Positions 38,150 to 46,573 of a stretch of DNA of 64,000 nucleotides are shown here, piece by piece. The position numbers were made by a program, and so were the translations under genes. Each line of letters starts with the position of its first letter. Positions within the stretch are counted from its first letter, which is position 1. This DNA is from an uncultured Alphaproteobacteria bacterium (GTDB lineage: Bacteria; Pseudomonadota; Alphaproteobacteria; Rhodobacterales; Rhodobacteraceae). The notes below the pieces were generated by a model, which had not been told where the DNA came from, made no database searches, and saw nothing but the letters and a program-made list of their open reading frames with translations. The stretch spans positions 1 through 64,000 of the forward strand of contig CACBBC010000001.1 of assembly GCA_902537415.1 (NCBI GenBank), given 5' to 3'.

Positions 38150-38270
38150 CTCTAAATTCCTTTTTCACACTCATAATAAATTTTATTTATTAGCTCCCCA
38201 AAAGTTATTTTGTTAAAATTTTTATTTTTATTTATTACATATTCATTAATACCTATTTCCGCAGTAGCTT

Positions 38271-38573
38271 TTACCTTCCTAGTGATAGAACTTGGTCAAC
38301 CTCCCAATTATACGTGATTGTTTTTGGTGCTAGTCGATCTCTAAAAGGTACGATAATTTGCTCTCCTATTTTCATAATAACTTTTTGGTCTGCCTTTTGT
38401 TTAAAGCTCCAGAGTGCCAACATTCTATTAGGCATATCAATATCTTTAACGATTTCCAGAGTGCTCTCAGGAACTGAGTCTTTATATTTTGGCCACTGCT
38501 GTTTTAATACCATAATGAACATTTCACATTCATCTTCCGAAGAAAAAGTATTTATTATTGTTGTTTTGAACAT
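38271..38573 (-). CDS. Small dimeric alpha/beta barrel-like protein (paralogue)
   Basis: A 100-residue protein with the same N-terminal pattern as the gene at 37476-37769 (see KTTIINTFSSEDE), a short helix, then LEIVKDIDMPNRMLALWSF as a strand pair. It also resembles the barrel gene at 53570-53902. Function unknown. Confidence 0.5.
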   Translation of the reverse strand: MFKTTIINTFSSEDECEMFIMVLKQQWPKYKDSVPESTLEIVKDIDMPNRMLALWSFKQKADQKVIMKIGEQIIVPFRDRLAPKTITYNWEVDQVLSLGR

Positions 38574-38673
38574 ATTTTATTTAACTACTATATGGTATTA
38601 CTTTCAACGGTGAAAATTATTAAAAATAGCGCAACTAATGCTGAAAGATTTAATCTCAAAAAAACTATACTTA

Positions 38674-38928
38674 TCAATTGCTGCGAGTTGGATAGCAATA
38701 GTACCGGTGGTCGCCAAGTACTTCATCCGAATTCTGAAAATTCTCTAAGACCTCCCCATTGTTTTTTATATAGAACCGCGGGTCTTTTTTAAGCTCATAT
38801 GCTTGTCTCATACATTCATTTTTAGATAAGTTATTTTGTATGATATGAGACTGAAAATTCGCATTTGGCGTAATCCCAACGTTCGGGGTAAGGTTTATAA
38901 TTAATATAAGTGAATACCAAACAGTCAT
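38674..38928 (-). CDS. Small exported protein, unknown
   Basis: The ATG at 38928 has GGAG 6 nt upstream, better than the earlier in-frame starts up to 38964. The 84-residue protein begins with a hydrophobic signal-like segment (about 3-14) and continues as a soluble domain with two cysteines (NECMRQ, YYCYP) and a conserved-looking RQAYELKKDPRFY stretch. Probably periplasmic; family not recognised. Confidence 0.5.
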   Translation of the reverse strand: MTVWYSLILIINLTPNVGITPNANFQSHIIQNNLSKNECMRQAYELKKDPRFYIKNNGEVLENFQNSDEVLGDHRYYCYPTRSN

Positions 38929-38987
38929 AGAGGTCTCCATTGTGTTATTTGCTTTGAAAAGCATTAGCTGAAAGCATAGAAATTACT

Positions 38988-39677
38988 TTAAATTTCGTTT
39001 TTTAACCATACCTTTAAGGCCGATATAGTTTGAAGTTCGACAACTCTCTCTAAATCAAAAGTACTTTCAACTTCCTCATTTTTCCATGTAAATTTATGAG
39101 GAATGTAAATTCCCGTTCCCCCAATATTTCTAACAGGTAGAACGTCAGATTTTAATGAGTTTCCAACCATTAAAAAGTCCTGTGGTGAAATATTATACTT
39201 TTCCAAAATTTCCAAATATGTTTGCTCATCTTTCTCTGAGACAATTTCTGTTGAGCTAAAGTATTTCAAAAGCCCAGATCTTTCTACTTTTCTCCGCTGA
39301 TCAAGTAAATCTCCTTTTGTTATCATTATAAGCATATAGTGCTCTGAAAGATGTCTAAGTGTTTCTTCAACTTCAGGTAAAAGCTGTATATTCTGGGCAA
39401 GCATATCTTTTCCGATATTTATTATTTTATCTATATTCTGGAAATTAGGCTGGTTATTGGAGAATCGTACTGACGCTTCTAATAATGAAAGTATAAACCC
39501 TTTTATTCCATAGCCATAAAACTTAATATTTTCCTTTTCAATTTGAAGTATCAATTCTTCAGGATCTTTGATATGGGGATGTAATTCGATAAACTTCATC
39601 TGTGCTTGGTGAAAAAATACTTCATTTTCCCAAAGGGTATCATCGGCGTCGAAACCTATCATTTGTTTATTGCTCAT
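38988..39677 (-). CDS. HAD-superfamily hydrolase
   Basis: A 229-residue haloacid dehalogenase-fold phosphatase. Motif I is FDADDTLWE (8-16), motif II ITKGD (near 118), and motif IV MVGNSLKSDV (near 171). A helical cap lies between motifs I and II. Probably a small-molecule phosphatase; substrate unknown. Three nt separate it from the GNAT gene stop, so the two are cotranscribed. Confidence 0.82.
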   Translation of the reverse strand: MSNKQMIGFDADDTLWENEVFFHQAQMKFIELHPHIKDPEELILQIEKENIKFYGYGIKGFILSLLEASVRFSNNQPNFQNIDKIINIGKDMLAQNIQLLPEVEETLRHLSEHYMLIMITKGDLLDQRRKVERSGLLKYFSSTEIVSEKDEQTYLEILEKYNISPQDFLMVGNSLKSDVLPVRNIGGTGIYIPHKFTWKNEEVESTFDLERVVELQTISALKVWLKNEI

Positions 39678-39680
39678 TAT

Positions 39681-40121
39681 TTACTTTTCAATCCACTCGA
39701 ATTGTAATTCTGGTATGCCATACGAAACGCGGTCTTTTCTATTTTTCAACTGAAATCCTTCTCTTTTATAAAACTTGTGTGCCGAATTATTAAATTCATG
39801 ATTCCACAGATCTAAATATTTGTGGTCAGATTTTATTCGGTCGAGAAGTATCTTCCCAATGCCTTCGCCTCTTTTGTTAACATACAATGCAGAAATTTGT
39901 AATAAGTCAGGATTATAAGAAATATACCCATTAATTGGCTGACCAATTACCCACACTTCTCTCAGTGGAATTGTATTTCTAATCATTTCGGTAAGCTTGT
40001 GTTTGTCAAAAAGGCGCGGCATCTCTACCGTTCTTTCAATCCAGTCATCAACTATTAATGCACATGCTGATGCATCATCAATAGTTGCTCGCCTTAATGT
40101 GTAAATTTCATTGGGCATCAT
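39681..40121 (-). CDS. GNAT-family N-acetyltransferase
   Basis: This 146-residue protein shows the GNAT acetyl-CoA site in LYVNKRGEGIGKILLDRI (motif A, about 75-92) and the terminal FYKREGFQLKNRKD (motif B). It is transcribed just before the HAD hydrolase. The acyl acceptor is unknown. Confidence 0.8.
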   Translation of the reverse strand: MMPNEIYTLRRATIDDASACALIVDDWIERTVEMPRLFDKHKLTEMIRNTIPLREVWVIGQPINGYISYNPDLLQISALYVNKRGEGIGKILLDRIKSDHKYLDLWNHEFNNSAHKFYKREGFQLKNRKDRVSYGIPELQFEWIEK

Positions 40122-40253
40122 TACTCTATTTTTCTAACAGTAAGCATATTCGATAGTAATTAAATTGCGTTGTTTTACAATTGTATTAAAAAATAGAAAA
40201 TTCTTGCCAAGTCCGATAAATAAATAGATAACTCATTTAAATCCAATACTTTT

Positions 40254-40790
40254 TTGGAGGGCTGTGAAATTATTTACTTTTCATTGAAGAGATACATTTT
40301 TTGGTTTTTTCTAGCTGCCTTTCCAGTGTGTCTTATACCAGCAAATGCTGCTGAGTTTGAATTAAAGGGAATAACAGTTAGCAATCCACACTTAGTAGTT
40401 TTTGGAAAAAATGCTAAATCAGGGGCGGGCTATTTGGTTATTTCAAATAAAAATTCTGATCCTGTAATTTTAAAAAAAGTTACAGCTGATTTTGGAAACG
40501 CTATGTTGCATAAGACCGATGTCGATAAAAAAGGTGTCGCTAAAATGAAGCACTTAAAAAGTATAGCAGTTCCAGGAAATGGTTTATTGAAACTTGAGCC
40601 TGGGAGAACCCACATTATGTTTGTGAATATTTCAATTGAGTTTGATGAGAGTAGTAAATATCCTGTAACCTTATTTTTTGAGGAGCAGGGGTCATTAGAT
40701 GTTGATCTTAAACTTAAAAGTGCAAAGAAAAGCCAAAAGGTGCACAAACACAAACATGGACACGGTCATAGTCATAAGCACGATCACTGA
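40254..40790 (+). CDS. PCu(A)C-type periplasmic copper chaperone with His-rich tail
   Basis: PCu(A)C proteins carry Cu(I) to cytochrome oxidase. A signal peptide precedes ANAAEFEL, then comes the cupredoxin-like domain with copper ligands around ML-HKTDVDKKGVAKMKHL (His and Met) and HIMFVNI. A C-terminal tail is rich in His/Lys (HKHKHGHGHSHKH), a possible extra metal store. The start is unclear: TTG at 40254 has no ribosome site; GGAGG at 40256-40260 best serves an ATT at 40269; TTG at 40284 gives the cleanest signal peptide. There is no in-frame ATG before the signal peptide. Confidence 0.8.
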   Translation: MEGCEIIYFSLKRYIFWFFLAAFPVCLIPANAAEFELKGITVSNPHLVVFGKNAKSGAGYLVISNKNSDPVILKKVTADFGNAMLHKTDVDKKGVAKMKHLKSIAVPGNGLLKLEPGRTHIMFVNISIEFDESSKYPVTLFFEEQGSLDVDLKLKSAKKSQKVHKHKHGHGHSHKHDH

Positions 40791-40829
40791 CTAGCTATGT
40801 TCATTTATTTTTAAGAGCGGGTTTAAATA

Positions 40830-41582
40830 TTGGAAATAAATCTAATATTTCTATTTACTGTAGTGCCTGCAATTATTTTATTTGGCATTGCAAAATCGGG
40901 TCTTGGCGGGTCTGTCTCGTTGATATCCATACCTCTGATGACTTTTATGATGCCATTAAATCAGGCTCTGGCAATTCTTTTACCTATACTGATTTTTTCC
41001 GACTTCATTTCAGCCTTTAGATTTCGTAAGGAATTTGATCTCAATACGCTAAAGTTGATGGTTCCCTTTGCTGCGATTGGAGCAATTATTGGGGCATCTA
41101 CGTTCTCATTTTTTTCTGAGGATTATCTCAAATTTATCTTAGGGATAATGGGTTTTTTATTCGCGTTTCATTATTTTTTATTAAAAAAAGATGCTCATAA
41201 ACCGGCAAAAGAAAATTTCTTAAAAGGGGCTATTTGTTCTTCTGTTGCTGGGTTCACCTCTTTCTGTGCTCACTCCGGAGGTACTCCGACTAGCATATAT
41301 TTGCTCCCATTAAGATTACGAAAAGAGATTTATGTTGGAACCAGAATAATGTTTTTTACCTGCATAAATTTGGTTAAGCTTCCTTTTTATATTCATCTAT
41401 CAATGGTCAATTCTACTTCTTTAGTTCATTCTCTAGCGCTCTTACCCTTATCTGTATTAGGTATATTTATTGGGTATAGGCTTTTAAAGGTGATAAAAGA
41501 AAGCATCTTTTATAATGCTATATATACTTTGATTTTAGTAGCAAGCTCCAAATTAATAATTGATTTCTTTTATGCTCTTTAA
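40830..41582 (+). CDS. TauE/SafE-family membrane exporter
   Basis: A 250-residue protein with about eight transmembrane helices and the family pattern GLGGSVSLISIPLM (near 23-36) plus CAHSGGTPTSIYLLPLRL as the second repeat. TauE/SafE proteins move sulfite, sulfonates or other organic anions. Start is TTG; no strong ribosome site. It lies 40 nt after the copper chaperone on the same strand. The sox genes elsewhere in the window make sulfite a possible substrate, by inference only. Confidence 0.82.
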   Translation: MEINLIFLFTVVPAIILFGIAKSGLGGSVSLISIPLMTFMMPLNQALAILLPILIFSDFISAFRFRKEFDLNTLKLMVPFAAIGAIIGASTFSFFSEDYLKFILGIMGFLFAFHYFLLKKDAHKPAKENFLKGAICSSVAGFTSFCAHSGGTPTSIYLLPLRLRKEIYVGTRIMFFTCINLVKLPFYIHLSMVNSTSLVHSLALLPLSVLGIFIGYRLLKVIKESIFYNAIYTLILVASSKLIIDFFYAL

Positions 41583-41735
41583 ATTAAATTACAAAAAATT
41601 ACCACTTGTGGGATTGTCCATGGTTAGCCTAAACCACGGGACTTAATAAATATAGAAATATAGATTTTGCTGAACAATGTTCTTCCATTAAACTGAAAAT
41701 TAATTTTAATCAATAAAAGAAAAGAGTGGGATCAA

Positions 41736-42590
41736 ATGGTGGACTTTGTTTCCCTTTTAGGAGTAAAAGGTGGCCCGGCGATAAGACCGGGGTCGAATAT
41801 GCCTAGCTCTACTTTAATTCACATCAACGGAAAAAATTTGTTAGTAGATACAGGTTTAGGGGTCTCAAGATCTATATGTGACCAGGGCGTTGAACTTCAT
41901 GAAATAGACGCTATTTTCATTACGCATATGCACTCAGATCATTACCTCGAGCTTGGACCTTTAATTCACACAGCATGGGTATCAGGCCGCTTAAAACCTA
42001 TACCTATCTATGGTCCTAAACGGCTAAAGCATTACTGGAGAGCTTTTCTTGAGTCAATGGTTGATGATATTGCGCTAAGAATAGAGGATGAGGGACGAAT
42101 TGATTTAGAGAAACTACCGGCATTTTATAGTTTTGAAGATAGACAGTCCTTATCATTATTCAATATCAATATCCGAGTTATGCGCAATCTGCATCCCCCG
42201 ATACGGGATAGTTTTGCACTTCGTTTTGAGTGTGAACATTATTCAATTGTGTTGTCTGGTGACACAGCTTACATGCCAGAGATGATAGATTTTGCCAATC
42301 AAGCCGATCTCCTAATACACGAGGTCATGTTATCGGAAGGAATTGAACTAATAATGACTCGTCTAGGGCATGAAGATCCTAAGCTTAAAAACCATCTCCT
42401 GCAAAGCCATACGCTAGCAGAGAATGTAGGATTAATAGCCAAGTGCGCTAAAGTAAAATGCTTAGCTTTAAATCATTTTGTTCCCGATGGATTTGCAGAG
42501 TTTAATGATGAAGATTGGTTCCAGGCTGTTAGAAGGCATTGGTCTGGAAAGATTATCCTTGGCAGAGATGGAACTAGAATTCCTTTATAA
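41736..42590 (+). CDS. MBL-fold hydrolase (RNase Z/arylsulfatase-like)
   Basis: A 284-residue metallo-beta-lactamase-fold protein. HMHSDH (68-73) is the metal motif, NLHPPIR and SGDTAYMPE (GDT box) follow, and ALNHFVPD supplies the last His. The overall form resembles RNase Z-like and beta-lactamase-like phosphodiesterases, but the substrate is unknown. GGAT lies 9 nt before the ATG. Confidence 0.82.
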   Translation: MVDFVSLLGVKGGPAIRPGSNMPSSTLIHINGKNLLVDTGLGVSRSICDQGVELHEIDAIFITHMHSDHYLELGPLIHTAWVSGRLKPIPIYGPKRLKHYWRAFLESMVDDIALRIEDEGRIDLEKLPAFYSFEDRQSLSLFNINIRVMRNLHPPIRDSFALRFECEHYSIVLSGDTAYMPEMIDFANQADLLIHEVMLSEGIELIMTRLGHEDPKLKNHLLQSHTLAENVGLIAKCAKVKCLALNHFVPDGFAEFNDEDWFQAVRRHWSGKIILGRDGTRIPL

Positions 42591-42621
42591 AACTTCTCAA
42601 TATGTCACGCGCTGGATAGGG

Positions 42622-42975
42622 CTAGTAAGACCAAACTTTCTTGATATTTCTAATATTAAATCCAGACACGTTAGCAAAATGTTTAGTTGCTATTGACCTT
42701 GCCTCATTTAAGGAGCAAGCTTCTACAATCCATATGCTATTTTCATTAACAATTTTTCCATTACAAACCGAATTGATACTATAAACAATTTCATACTCCG
42801 CTTTCCAATGCGAGATGTTTTTCTTGCTAAAAGTGCATTCAACTATTGTTTTAAAGGAGAATTCCTCTTGTAAGCGTTTTGTAGACACTAAGACCCAATT
42901 TTTTTTTGCCATTGAGTTCAGAGCATTACTAAAGTATGGTTCCTCTTCGTAAAGGATAAGCTTTTTCGTCTTCAA
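42622..42975 (-). CDS. Small protein, DUF4494-like C-terminal half
   Basis: A 117-residue soluble protein I do not firmly recognise. Its second half (WIVEACSLNEARSIATKHF then NIRNIKKVWSY) is reminiscent of DUF4494, where an EA-rich helix follows a strand pair. The first half has a strand-helix-strand layout (KLILYEEEPYF, NWVLVSTKRL). Convergent with the MBL gene. Confidence 0.45.
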   Translation of the reverse strand: MKTKKLILYEEEPYFSNALNSMAKKNWVLVSTKRLQEEFSFKTIVECTFSKKNISHWKAEYEIVYSINSVCNGKIVNENSIWIVEACSLNEARSIATKHFANVSGFNIRNIKKVWSY

Positions 42976-43194
42976 TAGGATCTTCCGAAAATTTTGTACC
43001 TCTGATAAATAGCGCTCTTTAGTAATTTTGCAAAAGTTTTATTTCTTATTAAAAGAGAAAAAAGTTCTAACTTCATTAAGAAATTCCGCAAGTAATCTCA
43101 CACAGAAATGAAAAACAACTGAACTAGCCAAAGAATTTCAGGATAATAACCTCTGAACAAGGGAAAACTTGTAGGAGTGATAAATATACGTTAC

Positions 43195-43656
43195 ATGAAA
43201 AATACTGAACAACAATTTGTAGATAATATGATGAAAAAGAAGGTTTATATCGCAGGACCACTATTCAATGATCATGAGAGAAATTTTTTAGAAGCCATAG
43301 CACTCTGTCTTGAAAAAGAAGGCTTCAAATGTTTTCTCCCACATCGAGATTTAACGGGTGTAGAACAGTCTGAATTAAAGACAACATCTATGACTCAGAA
43401 GACCAAGGACAAAATATTTGTTGCAGATTTAACCGCTCTTAGAGAGTCGGATCTAACAGTTGCATTAATAACGGGTTGGGACATAGACTCAGGGACTTCT
43501 GCCGAAATAGGGTATACGTTTGCACAGGGAAAACCGATTATTGGCATTGACGCTTCGGAGAGAAGATTTAGAAATTTATTTGTAGAGGGAATGATTACCG
43601 AAAAGGTCCAACATATCAGTGCTATCATTCCGGCAATTAAAAGAACATTTTCTTAA
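43195..43656 (+). CDS. Nucleoside 2-deoxyribosyltransferase-like protein
   Basis: A protein of about 153 residues with KVYIAGPLFNDHERNFLEAI near its start, FLPHRD, and DSGTSAEIGYTFAQGKPIIG, the family pattern in which the Glu of the AEIGY block acts as nucleophile. Such enzymes exchange bases between deoxynucleosides or cleave deoxynucleotides. Start choice: the open frame begins at a GTG (43177) lying inside AGGAG, so I use the ATG at 43195. A later ATG pair at 43228-43233 is also possible. Confidence 0.8.
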   Translation: MKNTEQQFVDNMMKKKVYIAGPLFNDHERNFLEAIALCLEKEGFKCFLPHRDLTGVEQSELKTTSMTQKTKDKIFVADLTALRESDLTVALITGWDIDSGTSAEIGYTFAQGKPIIGIDASERRFRNLFVEGMITEKVQHISAIIPAIKRTFS

Positions 43657-43664
43657 ATAGTTCA

Positions 43665-44366
43665 TTAGATATGTCTTGTAACACCTCCATCAACCCTTAT
43701 ACTTTGCCCGGTTATATAGCTGCTGTCATCTGAAAGTAAGAAAGCAGCCGTTTTTGCCTGCTCCTCTGCTCTAGCGAACCTTTTGAATACAGACATTTGA
43801 GATAGTTTTTCTGGCAAATCCAGACTGTCTGTAAATCCGGGTAATAAGCAATTCATTCTAATATTTTCTGGCCCATACCGATCAGAGTAAAGTTTGGTGT
43901 AGGACGATACGCCTACTCTATAAACGCTTGATGTCGGAAACATTAAGCTAGGCTCAAACACTGAAAATGTTGTTATGTTTACGATTGAGCCACCTCCTTG
44001 AGATTGCATAATAGGGGTTATTAATTTAGATAACCGGATTACAGGCATTAGCACCATTTCATTAGCTTTTTTCCAATCATCCTCTGATATTTCTAGAAGA
44101 TCGCCCTTAGGTGGGCCACCTACATGAATTAAAAGGCTATCTATTCTACCAAATTTCTCCATAGTAAATTTTATAAGGTTATCGGTATCTCTAGAGTTTT
44201 CGGCCCTGCCACGATATGCTATGCCGTTAAGCTCATCAGCGAGGTTTTCACAATTATCTGATGGAGACATCAATGAAAGCCTGTAGTTTCTTTTTTTCAT
44301 TTCACGTGCAATCGCCGCGCCCATTCCCTTGCCTCCACCAACAACAACACAAACTTGATTGGTCAT
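43665..44366 (-). CDS. SDR-family protein with altered catalytic motif
   Basis: A 233-residue Rossmann-fold SDR with the cofactor motif GGGKGMG (10-16) and C-terminal TGQSIRVDGG typical of classical SDRs. The catalytic Tyr-x3-Lys is not intact: Tyr149 of SSVYRVG is followed at +4 by Val153 rather than Lys, and the only nearby Lys is in YTKLY. I have seen the same altered pattern in other alphaproteobacterial SDRs. It may bind NAD(P) without typical dehydrogenase activity. AGGAGC lies 6 nt before the ATG. Confidence 0.78.
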   Translation of the reverse strand: MTNQVCVVVGGGKGMGAAIAREMKKRNYRLSLMSPSDNCENLADELNGIAYRGRAENSRDTDNLIKFTMEKFGRIDSLLIHVGGPPKGDLLEISEDDWKKANEMVLMPVIRLSKLITPIMQSQGGGSIVNITTFSVFEPSLMFPTSSVYRVGVSSYTKLYSDRYGPENIRMNCLLPGFTDSLDLPEKLSQMSVFKRFARAEEQAKTAAFLLSDDSSYITGQSIRVDGGVTRHI

Positions 44367-44563
44367 GATAAGCTCCTAATTTAATTTATGCTTGTTAGCT
44401 TAATGGAAATAGTTAATAAAAAGAATATTATAATTAAGAAGATATTCATAAATGATAGCTATCTAATTTCTGAATTAAAAAGTTTAGTAAGAGGGTTCAA
44501 CATATTATATATTTTCTTAACAGCAATGATGTTAACGCTGCTTTATGTTTTTAGGGTTTCTGA

Positions 44564-45466
44564 ATGATAACTTGGATTACACATCCTGAATATGATATTC
44601 CATTGCCTCCGGGCCATAGATTTACCTCAACAAAGTTTTCAGATCTCTTCGAATTATTAAAAAAGTCTGAATTTATGGAATCTGCGACTATTCTAGTACC
44701 GGAAAAGGCAAATGCAGAACAAGTTGCCATCGCTCATTGTAACGAATATGTTGATAAGATAGCGAACGGTTTATTAGATGAAACAGAACAAAGAAGGTTA
44801 GGGTTACGTTGGAGTCCAGTATTGGCAAAGAGATCCTTTCTTGCTGTAAATGGATCCTTATTAGCTGCAAGATCTGCTTTGCAATACGGCGTTTCATGCC
44901 ATTTGGCAGGGGGCACTCATCACTCTCATTTTGATTTTGGGTCAGGGTTTTGTGTCTTTAATGATCTAGCTTTTACTGCATTAACCTTGACTAAAACAAA
45001 AGAAGTAAAAAATATTCTGATATTCGATTGTGATGTACATCAAGGAGACGGGACAGCTAGAATATTAGAGAATAATGATAGAACATTCACGTGTTCAATA
45101 CATTCTTCAAAAAACTTTCCTTATAGAAAGGCTAATAGTAATCTTGATATCGGTTTGGAGGATAACATGTCTTGGTTTGGTTATAAAAAGCACTTGCTGG
45201 AGGGATTGAATAAATGCATAGAACGATTCTCTCCAGATTTGGTCCTATATGTAGCAGGAGTGGACATACATGCTAACGATAAGCTGGGTAGGTTGAGTAT
45301 CGATGATGAAGGTCTTTTTGAGAGAGAGATGACGGTATTGAACTTTTTTAAGAAAAGGGATATTCCTATCGCAACAGTGATGGGAGGTGGATACTCCGAT
45401 GACAATCGTGAGCTTGCTAATCGTCATGCAACTGTAGTCAAAGCTGCGCATCAGATTTGGGCATAG
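44564..45466 (+). CDS. Histone deacetylase-family (acetylpolyamine/AcuC-like) amidohydrolase
   Basis: A 300-residue zinc hydrolase of the arginase/deacetylase fold. GGTHHSHFDFGSGFCVFNDL holds the catalytic His pair and metal-site loop, DCDVHQGDGTA the zinc Asp and His, and YVAGVDIHANDKLG the last zinc Asp. The motif spelling resembles the class IV-type bacterial group. Substrates may be acetylpolyamines or acetyl-lysine; unproven. AGGG lies 7 nt before the ATG. Confidence 0.88.
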   Translation: MITWITHPEYDIPLPPGHRFTSTKFSDLFELLKKSEFMESATILVPEKANAEQVAIAHCNEYVDKIANGLLDETEQRRLGLRWSPVLAKRSFLAVNGSLLAARSALQYGVSCHLAGGTHHSHFDFGSGFCVFNDLAFTALTLTKTKEVKNILIFDCDVHQGDGTARILENNDRTFTCSIHSSKNFPYRKANSNLDIGLEDNMSWFGYKKHLLEGLNKCIERFSPDLVLYVAGVDIHANDKLGRLSIDDEGLFEREMTVLNFFKKRDIPIATVMGGGYSDDNRELANRHATVVKAAHQIWA

Positions 45467-45491
45467 GCATAGAGAGGGGCCGTCTTTACAC

Positions 45492-45587
45492 ATGGAACTA
45501 ATGGATATCATTATGTTGATTAAGGTATCTTTGATTTTTGGCTTTGTGACTTATTTGTATTGGTCATCAAGAAATATAAAAAAGTAA
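45492..45587 (+). CDS. Possible 31-aa single-helix membrane peptide
   Basis: An ORF of 31 codons with one predicted helix (about 4-25, LIKVSLIFGFVTYLYW) and a basic C-terminus (SSRNIKK), as in small inner-membrane peptides such as oxidase accessory subunits. There is no good ribosome site; the GAGAGGGG lies about 16 nt away. It follows the deacetylase stop by 25 nt. Confidence 0.25.
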   Translation: MELMDIIMLIKVSLIFGFVTYLYWSSRNIKK

Positions 45588-45903
45588 TTTTGTCACAGTA
45601 CTGCAAACACTATTTGACAACTTTTTTTTCCATGCCATACTTCTAGAACTCAAGGAAGCCATCCCTAAAATGTTTGCCAGTTGGGGGAGGGCTCTTGTGT
45701 CTTTATCACTAAGAAACAAGAATAATAAATGGGATGGTTTTCTTTGAGAAAAATGGGCCAACATTAGAGTGTTAGCCCAATTAGGGGAGGATAAATTCAC
45801 GCTGTGAATATCTTTACCCTACATAAAAACAAAGATAGTTCAAGCATAACGTGACGTTAACGTAAACAGAAACTGAACTCTTTGAATTAGGCTTACGATA
45901 AAA
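45588..45903. other. Intergenic region with a start-less reading frame
   Basis: These 316 nt hold no intact gene. On the plus strand from 45580 a frame of about 54 codons reads protein-like (TLFDNFFFHAILLELKEAIP and then WGRALVSLSLRN) but has no normal start codon. An imperfect hairpin (TGGGCcAACA / TGTTaGCCCA) lies at 45754-45779, and a 10-bp palindrome ACGTTAACGT at about 45853-45862. Confidence 0.35.
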
Positions 45904-46557
45904 TCAAATTGAGTGAAAAAATTTAGGTTGTATGATTTTAAATTTTTCTAAGTCTTTGCCTGTATCCAAGTCATCCTTAAGACTATCTACTGGAGCTATT
46001 ATTGATCTTATGGAAATCTTTTTTGCTTCCTTTTGATGTTCATAAAATGAATTTGGACCAAATTTAAAATTTAATCTTGTTGGCAGAGATAAGAACAAAG
46101 CGTTAGTACCAAAATCAGTCGAAGGACATATTACCATGGAGTCTTTTGATTTTTTTCCCATCTCCAAAATTTTTTTTATATCCTCAGTTTCCGGATCAAT
46201 TATATCACCTGGAAGTATAAGACTTGAATCATAAAGGTTTTCTGAAGACCAGCATATACCTTTGTTTACAGCTGAGTTTAATCCATTTAAGTTTTGTTCT
46301 TTAAGAACGTGTACATGAAAATTCTTTGATATTTTTTCTACCTCCTCACACGGGGTTATCACCAGTATATCGGAAAAGATAAGAGGAAATTGATTTTTCA
46401 ATGATTTAAGCTTTTTCAAAAGTTGCGTGAACAAAAGTTTAATAAGTTTTTCTCTCTTGTTTGGAGAAAGTAAATTGGATAACCGTGTTTTACCTTCGTT
46501 TAGTGATCTCATTGGAATTAAGATTGAGGTTTTACTTTTCTGATATCCTAAGTTCAT
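45904..46557 (-). CDS. cofC: 2-phospho-L-lactate (or PEP) guanylyltransferase, F420 synthesis
   Basis: CofC/FbiD activates 2-phospholactate or phosphoenolpyruvate with GTP, giving the side-chain donor for F420. The 217 residues have the nucleotidyltransferase start ILIPMRSLNEGKTRL (13-27), LILPGDI, and the signature DFGTNALFLS with FKFGPNSFYEHQ. It is the last gene of cofG-cofH-cofC, 16 nt after cofH. The GDI block fits the family metal site. Whether the donor is 2-phospholactate or PEP cannot be told. Confidence 0.9.
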   Translation of the reverse strand: MNLGYQKSKTSILIPMRSLNEGKTRLSNLLSPNKREKLIKLLFTQLLKKLKSLKNQFPLIFSDILVITPCEEVEKISKNFHVHVLKEQNLNGLNSAVNKGICWSSENLYDSSLILPGDIIDPETEDIKKILEMGKKSKDSMVICPSTDFGTNALFLSLPTRLNFKFGPNSFYEHQKEAKKISIRSIIAPVDSLKDDLDTGKDLEKFKIIQPKFFHSI

Positions 46558-46573
46558 GCAAATAGAGCCTCGA

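Noticed and set aside
41616-41642. Imperfect hairpin after the TauE gene (GTCC..GGTT / AACC..GGAC)
   Set aside because: A bulge and mismatch in the stem and no T-run; not convincing as a terminator.
45567-45800. 77-codon frame on the minus strand
   Set aside because: Low-complexity Ser/Leu composition and no good start context; it overlaps the more protein-like plus-strand frame.
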